From the NCBI RefSeq assembly GCF_002803845.1, contig NZ_CP024985.1, positions 744,001 through 808,000 of the forward strand: a stretch of DNA of 64,000 nucleotides, read 5' to 3'. The notes under the pieces were generated by a model. The model was not told where the DNA came from. It did not search any database and was given only the letters and a program-made list of their open reading frames with translations. The position numbers and the translations under genes were made by a program. Source of the stretch: Streptomyces lavendulae subsp. lavendulae. Lineage in GTDB: Bacteria; Actinomycetota; Actinomycetes; Streptomycetales; Streptomycetaceae. Below, piece after piece: positions 58,412 to 64,000 of this stretch; the first letter of the stretch is position 1, and each line of letters begins with the position of its first letter.

Positions 58412-58966
58412 ATGCGCGCTCCCATCGGTTCCTTCGACCTCGCCCGGCCCGCCCCCGACTGCCTCGCCGAACTCGTCCCGCCCGTGGCGGCGGCGCTCCG
58501 CGCCCTCGCGGGAGAACTGCCCGTCGAGCGGATCGTCTACGTCGACACGGATCCGGCGGTCGCCGACACCGCCGCCTTCGTGGAGCACTACGGGCGCGAC
58601 CTGCTGGACCGGTCGGCGAACTGCGTGGTGGTGGCCGCGCGGCGCGGGGGCGGGACCTCGCTCGCGGCGTGCCTGGTGCCCTCGGCGGCCCGGGCCGACG
58701 TCAACGGCGTGGTCCGGCGGCACCTGGGGGCCCGGAAGGTGTCCTTCGCGCCGATGGACACGGCTGTGGAGCTGACCGGGATGGAGTACGGGGGCATCAC
58801 CCCGCTGGGTCTCCCGGCCGGCTGGCCGCTGCTGGTGGACCCCGCCGTGGTGGACATGCCGTACTGCCTGGTGGGGAGCGGCAGTCGGCGCGGCAAGCTG
58901 ATCGCGCCGGGCGGGCTCTTCGCCCGGCTGCCCGGCGCCGAGGTGATCGAGGGCCTCGCGGGCTGA
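58412..58966 (+). CDS. YbaK/EbsC-type aminoacyl-tRNA deacylase-like protein
   Basis: 184 residues. The YbaK domain is recognisable: CVVVAARRGGGTSLAACLVP, GVVRRHLGARKVSFAPMD (the conserved Lys) and ELTGMEYGGITPLGLPAGWPLLVD. Members hydrolyse mischarged aminoacyl-tRNAs such as Cys- or Ala-tRNA-Pro. This form is more divergent than E. coli YbaK, so specificity is open. TACGGT ends 6 bases before the ATG with no Shine-Dalgarno. Confidence 0.85.
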   Translation: MRAPIGSFDLARPAPDCLAELVPPVAAALRALAGELPVERIVYVDTDPAVADTAAFVEHYGRDLLDRSANCVVVAARRGGGTSLAACLVPSAARADVNGVVRRHLGARKVSFAPMDTAVELTGMEYGGITPLGLPAGWPLLVDPAVVDMPYCLVGSGSRRGKLIAPGGLFARLPGAEVIEGLAG

Positions 58967-59107
58967 CGGGCGCGGCGCCGAACGCCACCGTCCGCCATCG
59001 GCCGTTCGGGGCGCCACCGCCACCCGCGCCGCCGCGCCGCTCCTAGGATGGGGCGCGCCGCGGCCCCCAGTGCCGCGTTCACGCGTCCACAGGTGGGGAG
59101 CAGAGAG

Positions 59108-59770
59108 ATGAAGCGGTTACGGGTGCTGGTGGCGATCGGCGTCCTGGCACTGGGTCCGGCGAGTGCGGGGACCGCCCGGGCCACTCCGGTGTCCGGGGCC
59201 GCCGACTGTCCGACGGCCGAGGTCTTCGCCACGAACAACACGGCGGTCATCACGGATCCCGCCGACCCCCGGCTGCGGACGCGTCTGACCCGCTTCGACC
59301 GCGAGGTGCGCGGCATCGTCCTGGCGCACGGCGCGCGGACGGCCGGTTCGACCCTCCTGGACGGGGTGTTCTGGTCCGGCGAGCAGAAGCAGGCCACGTA
59401 CGAGCGGTCGCGGGAGTTCGACGTCGAGGGCGTGGGGCGGGAGGGTCTGCACCACATCGCCGACGTCATCCGCAAGCAGTACGACCAGGAGTCGGTGCTG
59501 ACGTTCCGCTGCCTGCCGCGCACGGCGCCGGAGACCGACGCGGTGGAGGTCCGGGCCTTCGGGGTCAGCCCCGCCCGGCTGCGCGAGGCGCTGCTCGCCG
59601 ACCCCGAGGCCCGTGAGCGGCTCGGCGGCGGCTCGGTCACCCTGGACGGGCGGTTGGTCCTCATCGCCCCGGTGGCCGACCTGCCGCTGGCCCGCAGGTT
59701 CACGGCCGCCCTCGGGGTCGACTGGAACCGTGCGGAAGTCCGTTACGGCGACGAGGAGTTCGTGGCCTGA
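59108..59770 (+). CDS. Secreted protein of unknown function
   Basis: 220 residues. A Sec signal (KRLRVLVAIGVLALGPASAGTARA) is followed by a globular domain with two Cys (AADCPTAEVF, LTFRCLPR) and no family I recognise. A TAGGAT -10 candidate (59044-59049) precedes the gene, and GAGAG lies close to the ATG. Confidence 0.75.
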   Translation: MKRLRVLVAIGVLALGPASAGTARATPVSGAADCPTAEVFATNNTAVITDPADPRLRTRLTRFDREVRGIVLAHGARTAGSTLLDGVFWSGEQKQATYERSREFDVEGVGREGLHHIADVIRKQYDQESVLTFRCLPRTAPETDAVEVRAFGVSPARLREALLADPEARERLGGGSVTLDGRLVLIAPVADLPLARRFTAALGVDWNRAEVRYGDEEFVA

Positions 59771-59895
59771 CCCGTAGCCCCCTCCCCTGGCGTCACGGCC
59801 GCGGCGGCCACGACGGCGAGGGCGGGGGCCAGGGACGGGGAGGGCGCCCGGCCCAGGAGGAACACCCAGGCGAAGGCGGTGCCGAGGAGCGCCGC

Positions 59896-60333
59896 GTGGA
59901 CCAGCGCGTGGGCTCCCTGACCGTCTGGGCGGGGCGCAGCACCGTCGCCATCGGCGCCGCGCACCTCGTGTACTTCTCGCTCAAGACCCGGTCCCACTGG
60001 GGCGGCTGGGCCGGCGGGGCCCTGCACGGCAGGGCCGCGATCGACGACCCCGCCAACGCCGCTTCGGTCGGCGGGTTCTGGTCCCTGCCCGGCAGCTTCG
60101 CCGTGCCGCTGATCCTCCTCGGGCTGCTCGTCTCGCGGATGGCGCGCACCGGTCAGGAACCCCCCGGGTACCTGGCGTGGACGCCGGCGGCCCGGGTCCT
60201 GCTCTGCACGGCGGTCCTCGAACCGTCCGGATTCCCGCTCGGCATCGTCCCGGTGGCCCTGCTGCTGCTCGCCCGGCGGCACCGCGGGTCCGCCACCCGG
60301 ACGGCTCCCGGAACGGCGGCCGCGTCCGGCTAG
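59896..60333 (+). CDS. DUF6463-like membrane protein
   Basis: 145 residues with four hydrophobic segments: [51 protein letters not shown] and [14 protein letters not shown]. It resembles a small Streptomyces membrane family I recall as DUF6463. It starts at GTG with GAGGAG 6 bases upstream. Function unknown. The upstream 125 bases read as a hydrophobic frame on the other strand, possibly a relic. Confidence 0.72.
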   Translation: MDQRVGSLTVWAGRSTVAIGAAHLVYFSLKTRSHWGGWAGGALHGRAAIDDPANAASVGGFWSLPGSFAVPLILLGLLVSRMARTGQEPPGYLAWTPAARVLLCTAVLEPSGFPLGIVPVALLLLARRHRGSATRTAPGTAAASG

Positions 60334-60374
60334 GCTGCGCGCCGCGGGGGAATCCACAGACAGGCAAGGTGAAC

Positions 60375-60920
60375 ATGTTCGAGTCGGTCCAGGACAATCC
60401 GTACCCCGACACCCACGTCCTCGGCGAGGGCCCCGAGCCGCACCCGCTGCTGCGGCCGGTGCTGCCGCTGATCGGGCGCTGGCACGGGCGCGGGGAGGGC
60501 GAGTACCCGACGCTGGAGCAGGACTTCCGGTACGAGCAGGAACTCACCTTCAGCCACGACGGCCGCCCCTTCCTGCGCTACGAGGCGCGCGCCTGGCTGA
60601 TCGACGGGTCCGGAGCGCCGGTGCGGCCGGCGGGGCGGGAGGCAGGGTGGTGGCGGGTGACCCCCGACGCCACCCTGGAGGTGGTGCTCGCACACCCGAC
60701 CGGCATCGTCGAGACCTACGTCGGCCGGGTCTCCGGGAACGAGGTGGAGATCGAGACCGGGGAGGTGGCACTGACCCCCCTGGCCAAGGAGGTCACCGCC
60801 ACCCGCCGTCACTACACGCTCGACGGCGACCGGATGACGGTCGTCCACGACATGGCGGCCGTGGGACGGCCCCTGCAGCACCACCTCACCGCACACCTGC
60901 GCCGCCGCCCCTCCTCCTGA
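60375..60920 (+). CDS. Nitrobindin-like (THAP4/FABP-family) beta-barrel protein
   Basis: 181 residues. [24 protein letters not shown] holds the GxWxGxGxGxYP nitrobindin motif; a C-terminal His ([11 protein letters not shown]) is the usual proximal heme ligand. Nitrobindins bind heme and isomerise peroxynitrite. A TAGGCT -10 candidate overlaps the stop codon of the gene upstream. Confidence 0.88.
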   Translation: MFESVQDNPYPDTHVLGEGPEPHPLLRPVLPLIGRWHGRGEGEYPTLEQDFRYEQELTFSHDGRPFLRYEARAWLIDGSGAPVRPAGREAGWWRVTPDATLEVVLAHPTGIVETYVGRVSGNEVEIETGEVALTPLAKEVTATRRHYTLDGDRMTVVHDMAAVGRPLQHHLTAHLRRRPSS

Positions 60921-60930
60921 CCGGCACGTG

Positions 60931-60960
60931 CCCGGGGGTGGCACCAGCACCACCCCCGGG
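60931..60960. terminator. Terminator after the nitrobindin-like gene
   Basis: A perfect 11-bp stem, CCCGGGGGTGG with CCACCCCCGGG, has an 8-base loop and lies 11 bases after the stop. Confidence 0.7.
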
Positions 60961-61042
60961 TCGGATGCCAGGGGGATCGCCGCGGGACCCCCGTTCGAAG
61001 AGGGTGGAGTCACCGATCCACTCCACCGGGGGGAACCCGACC

Positions 61043-62587
61043 GTGCACCTCTTCCGCAAGCCCGTGCGCTGGGCCGCAACCGCCGCGTGCGGGCTGCTCG
61101 CCCTCGCCGCACTGCCCGCCCCGACCGCCGCCGCCGCGCCGGGCGGCGCGCCCGCCGTCCCCGGGCGGTATGCCCACCAGCGGCTCGACTGGCGGCCCTG
61201 CCCGTCCGGTTCGCTCGAATGCGCCTCCATGACCGTGCCGCGCGACTGGTACCACCCCGGCGCGGGCGCGGACCTCACGGTCGCGGTGTCCCGTCACCGG
61301 GCCGCCGATCCGGCCGCCCGGCGCGGTGTGCTGATGATGGCCGCGGGCGGTCCCGGCGCCTCGGGGCTGGGGCGGCCCGAGGGGCTGGCCTCGTACGCCC
61401 CGAAGCTGGCGGCCGCGTACGACATCGTCGGCTTCGACCAGCGCGGGGTCGGGGCCAGCACCAACGTGGTCTGCTCGGACCAGGACACCGTCGACGCGAT
61501 GTTCGGCGGCGGCGACCTGCGCGACCGGTCGCCGGAGGCGGTGGACGGCACGCTGGAGCGGGCGCGGAAGTTCGTCCGGGACTGCCGCGCCAACTCGGGC
61601 GGCCTGCTGCCCTTCATCACCACCGATCAGGCCGTGCGTGACATGGACCTGTACCGCTCGCTGCTGGGCACCGAGCGCATCTCCTTCTACGGCCCGTCGT
61701 ACGCCACCTTCCTCGGCGCCCAGTACGCGCGGACGTTCCCGCGCCGGGTCGACCGGATGGTCCTGGACAGCGCCATCGACGCCGTCGGCGGCTGGGAGGA
61801 GTTCATGACGGGGCAGCCGCTGAGCTTCCAGCGGCGCTTCGAGGAGGACTTCCTGCCGTGGCTGGCCCTCCACGACGACGTGTACCACCTGGGGCGGACC
61901 GCGCAGGAGGCCAAGGACGGCTACGAGCGGCTGCGCGCCTCGCTGCGCGACCGTCCGCTGGACCTGGAGGGGACGCCGGTCACCCCCGACCGCCTCGACG
62001 CGGCGGCGACGTCGATCATCTACAGCGGCAGCCGCTTCCCCGACCTCGCGGCCGTGCTCGGCCTGCTCCGCGACCCCGACGCCGCGCCGCCCGCCGCCCG
62101 GCAGGCCCTCGCCGCCAAGCTCAGGCATCCGCTGGGCGCGGCGTTCGCCGCGGACTTCTTCTCGGTCGTCTGCCAGGACACCCCGTGGACCCGTGACCTC
62201 GGCCGCTGGGTGGCGCGCAGCGAGGCCGACTCGCGCACCCACCCCATGATCGGGGCCCGGGAACTGTCCTACGCGGCGGTCTGTGCCCAGTGGCCGCGCT
62301 CGCGGGCGCCCGAGCCGGCGGGGAACGGCCGGGAGCTCCCGCCCGTCCTGATGCTGGGCTCCACGCACGACCCGGCGACCTACTACGAGGGCGCGGTACG
62401 GGCCCACCAGCGGCTGGCGGGCTCCCGCCTGATCACCGTGCACGGCGGCGACCACGGCGTGTACCAGGCGGGGAACGCCTGCGTCGACGGGTACGTGGAG
62501 GGCTTCCTGGCCGACGGCCGGATGCCCGCCGCGGACGCCTCCTGCGAGGGGAATCCGCTCCCGGTCCCCGCGGCGGCCCGGGGCTGA
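61043..62587 (+). CDS. Secreted tripeptidyl aminopeptidase-like serine hydrolase (S33)
   Basis: 514 residues from a GTG. The signal peptide (RWAATAACGLLALAALPAPTAAAAP) is followed by an alpha/beta-hydrolase core: FDQRGVGASTNVVCSD, nucleophile Ser in SFYGPSYATFLGAQYA, acid Asp in LGSTHDPATYYEGA and base His in GGDHGVYQAG. The architecture, including the C-terminal TAP-like domain, matches Streptomyces SlpD/SlpE/Tap peptidases that trim N-terminal tripeptides outside the cell. A longer start at about 61004 is possible but adds residues before the signal. Confidence 0.9.
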   Translation: MHLFRKPVRWAATAACGLLALAALPAPTAAAAPGGAPAVPGRYAHQRLDWRPCPSGSLECASMTVPRDWYHPGAGADLTVAVSRHRAADPAARRGVLMMAAGGPGASGLGRPEGLASYAPKLAAAYDIVGFDQRGVGASTNVVCSDQDTVDAMFGGGDLRDRSPEAVDGTLERARKFVRDCRANSGGLLPFITTDQAVRDMDLYRSLLGTERISFYGPSYATFLGAQYARTFPRRVDRMVLDSAIDAVGGWEEFMTGQPLSFQRRFEEDFLPWLALHDDVYHLGRTAQEAKDGYERLRASLRDRPLDLEGTPVTPDRLDAAATSIIYSGSRFPDLAAVLGLLRDPDAAPPAARQALAAKLRHPLGAAFAADFFSVVCQDTPWTRDLGRWVARSEADSRTHPMIGARELSYAAVCAQWPRSRAPEPAGNGRELPPVLMLGSTHDPATYYEGAVRAHQRLAGSRLITVHGGDHGVYQAGNACVDGYVEGFLADGRMPAADASCEGNPLPVPAAARG

Positions 62588-62606
62588 TCCGGCGCGCGGC
62601 CCACGG

Positions 62607-62641
62607 GTACCGGCCCGGCACGTGCCCGGCCCGGCCGGTAC
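62607..62641. terminator. Bidirectional hairpin between convergent genes
   Basis: GTACCGGCC (62607-62615) pairs with GGCCGGTAC (62633-62641), with extra internal G+C pairing, between the peptidase and SDR stops. Confidence 0.55.
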
Positions 62642-62655
62642 ACCCGGGCCGGGCC

Positions 62656-63417
62656 TCAGGCCGAGGAGCCGCTGTCCACGACGAGGTCGGCGCCGACGAC
62701 CGCGCCCGCGGCGGGCGAGGCGAGGTAGAGGACGGCGGCGGCCACCTCCTCGGCCTCCGCGGCCCGCCCGAGGGGGGTCTGCGTCTTCATCCGCTCGGTG
62801 CGCTCCGCCTCCGTCTCGCCCGGCAGCAGCGACATGGGCGCGGCGGAGGCCCCAGGGCTGACGGCGTTGATGCGGACGCCCTCCTGGACGTGGTCCAGGG
62901 CGGCGGCGCGGGTGAGGGCGGAGACTGCGGCCTTCGAGGTGATGTACGCGGCGGCGCCGGGGATGCGGCGGTGGGCGCCGAGGTTGGAGGAGATGTTGAC
63001 GATGGCGCCGCCGCCGTTCGCCCTCATGTGCGCGATCTCGTGCTTCATCGCGAGCCAGACGCCGGTGACGTTGGTGCGCAGCACCGCGTCCCAGTCCTCC
63101 TCGTCCACGTCGGCGACGGGGCCCGTGCCGCGCAGTATTCCCGCGTTGTTGACGGCGACGTCCAGGCCGCCGAATCGGGTGACGCTCGCGTGGACGAGGT
63201 CGCGCAGGCTGTCGGAGTCGGTGACGTCGGCGGTGACCGCTGCCGCGGCGCCGCCGGCCGCCCCGATGAGGGCGACCGTCTCCTCCAGCGGGGCCGCGGT
63301 GCGGCCCGCGGCGACCACGGACGCGCCCTCGGCGGCGAAGGCGAGGGCGATCGCCCGGCCCAGGCCGGAGCCCGCGCCGGTCACCAGGACGGTCTTGCCG
63401 GTGAAGCGGTGCTGCAT
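62656..63417 (-). CDS. Short-chain dehydrogenase/reductase
   Basis: 253 residues of the classical SDR: nucleotide motif VTGAGSGLGRAIALAF, VNNAGIL, catalytic Ser in NISSN and AAYITSKAAV (Tyr-x3-Lys). The C-terminal VVDSGSSA is usual. A 3-oxoacyl-reductase-like activity is possible but not provable. A TetR gene lies upstream on the same strand, separated by a terminator, and probably controls it. Confidence 0.92.
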   Translation of the reverse strand: MQHRFTGKTVLVTGAGSGLGRAIALAFAAEGASVVAAGRTAAPLEETVALIGAAGGAAAAVTADVTDSDSLRDLVHASVTRFGGLDVAVNNAGILRGTGPVADVDEEDWDAVLRTNVTGVWLAMKHEIAHMRANGGGAIVNISSNLGAHRRIPGAAAYITSKAAVSALTRAAALDHVQEGVRINAVSPGASAAPMSLLPGETEAERTERMKTQTPLGRAAEAEEVAAAVLYLASPAAGAVVGADLVVDSGSSA

Positions 63418-63455
63418 GTCGATGACTCCTTCAGGGGAGGGGCACCAGGCCCTTA

Positions 63456-63473
63456 TTTGACTGATCGGTTCAG
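63456..63473. promoter_or_regulatory. Candidate TetR operator/promoter before the SDR gene
   Basis: TTTGACTGATCGGTTCAG contains a TGA-N9-TCA inverted element around GATCGGT, similar in form to the TGAACCGATCGGTTCA-type boxes of TetR regulators. It is the only A+T-rich patch in the 123-base gap. Confidence 0.45.
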
Positions 63474-63481
63474 AATTCGGT

Positions 63482-63519
63482 CCCGCGGAAGGGGAGCCCG
63501 AAGGCTCCCCTTCCGCGGG
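63482..63519. terminator. Strong hairpin between the TetR and SDR genes
   Basis: A perfect 17-bp stem (63482-63498 with 63503-63519) has a CGAA loop, downstream of the TetR stop on the minus strand. It should separate the two transcripts. Confidence 0.75.
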
Positions 63520-63540
63520 GTCTTCAGTCCAGCGGGGTCT

Positions 63541-64000
63541 TCACTCCAGCAGGGTCAGGGCCTGCTCGGCGGCGTCCCGGACCCTGGCGGGGTCGCCGCA
63601 GGCCTTGCCCACGATCCGTACGCCCTGCAGCAGCACCAGCAGCATGCGGGACAGTGCGCGGGGGTCGCGGTCCGGGGCCAGCTCACCCTGCCCCTGGGCC
63701 CGCACGAGGGCGGAGTGGAGCAGGGTCTCCAGACGGTCCCAGCCGGCCTCGACCCGGCGGGCCGCGGCCGCGTCGTGCGAGGCCAGCTCGGCGGCGGTGT
63801 TGGTGACGAAGCAGCCGTTCAGCCGCTCCTGCGGCGCGCCGGCCTCGGCGGCGAAGCGGCGCACCACCGCCCTGACCGCGGGCAGCGCGGGCCCCGGGCG
63901 CGACAGCTCCGCGAGGAGCATCAGGTCACGGGACTCGGCGTAGCGGTCCAGGGCCTTCAGGTAGAGGTCGTGCTTGCTGCCGAAGGTCGCGTAGATGCTC
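63541..64000 (-). CDS. TetR-family regulator, 5' end outside the window
   Basis: The minus strand enters the window in frame at SIYATFGSKHDLYLKALDRY, the end of a TetR HTH, and continues through a ligand-binding domain (GCFVTNTAAELASHDAAAARRVEAGWDRLETLLHSALVRAQGQGEL) of the TetR_C type. The first 40 or so residues are missing beyond 64000. The last codons are duplicated: GGGGTCTTCA-x-TCCAGC occurs at 63517-63533 and again at 63534-63550, across the stop. Confidence 0.88.
   Translation of the reverse strand, partial: SIYATFGSKHDLYLKALDRYAESRDLMLLAELSRPGPALPAVRAVVRRFAAEAGAPQERLNGCFVTNTAAELASHDAAAARRVEAGWDRLETLLHSALVRAQGQGELAPDRDPRALSRMLLVLLQGVRIVGKACGDPARVRDAAEQALTLLE

Noticed and set aside
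59771..59895. Hydrophobic minus-strand frame ([19 protein letters not shown]) as a membrane-protein gene
   Set aside because: It is very short, overlaps the start region of the DUF6463-like gene and has no supported start; at most a relic.
1..64000. CRISPR array, prophage, insertion sequence, rRNA operon or biosynthetic gene cluster
   Set aside because: No spaced repeat array, integrase/transposase, ribosomal RNA sequence or PKS/NRPS/RiPP core gene was found on either strand.

Overview
The window is a 64-kb stretch of a Streptomyces-type actinomycete chromosome. The evidence is very high G+C with G/C-ending codons, frequent GTG/TTG starts, many Tat/Sec-secreted enzymes and lipoproteins, sugar ABC operons without their own ATPase, and typical Streptomyces families (DUF6817, DUF4180, DUF4232, DUF6225, GPP34, MmyB-type regulators). 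I see no phage, transposon, CRISPR array or large biosynthetic cluster. It reads as a mixed accessory/arm-proximal region of small autonomous transcription units.

Layout. 0.2-3.5 kb: a class V aminotransferase, two small-protein genes and, on the minus strand, two identical tRNA-Gly-like genes (anticodon UCC), each with its own terminator and a plausible -10 box. These are the most unusual objects in the window. 3.5-10 kb: MFS exporter, GPP34 protein, lipoprotein, a LysR regulator facing a DUF6817 gene across a very strong hairpin, and a two-gene unit of an excisionase-like DNA-binding protein and a DUF4180 protein. 10-18.4 kb: class A beta-lactamase, secreted chymotrypsin-fold protease, tandem zinc-finger protein, PAS-PP2C phosphatase, secreted M1 peptidase and a lipoprotein. 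19-26.7 kb: a coherent beta-glucan utilisation locus (secreted GH16 endoglucanase with CBM6, GH1 beta-glucosidase, two permeases, a sugar-binding lipoprotein and a LacI-family repressor). Identical TGAGAGCGCTCTCA palindromes precede the GH16 gene and the transporter operon, and a variant precedes the repressor. 26.9-40.1 kb: VOC proteins, RNase Sa-type ribonuclease, RNase HI with a C-terminal zinc motif, a kinase, a D-2-hydroxyacid dehydrogenase, a 1203-residue repeat protein of unknown function, a phosphotransferase that seems to start at ATT, and an MscS channel.

40.2-49 kb: a truncated VanX-like dipeptidase, an orphan GltD-type flavoprotein, a cupin/TetR divergent pair with a 15-bp palindrome, a NAGPA-type secreted glycosidase, a PhzF protein, an MFS/ArsR divergent pair, and a membrane-protein gene broken by a 13-bp tandem duplication. 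49-64 kb: a degenerate receiver protein, secreted GH20 hexosaminidase with CBM32 and ricin-B domains, hydrolase, His-rich CDF metal transporter, an MFS/XRE divergent pair with a repeated CTGGTACC site, an O-methyltransferase-like protein, YbaK-domain protein, nitrobindin-like protein, secreted tripeptidyl aminopeptidase, and an SDR/TetR pair that runs off the right end.

Several genes (starts at 1815-, 3159+, 8141-, 36375-, 52041+, 58412+) have a TANNNT -10 box ending 6-7 bases before the start codon and no convincing Shine-Dalgarno sequence, suggesting leaderless mRNAs. All functional statements come from reading the sequence; no database search was possible.
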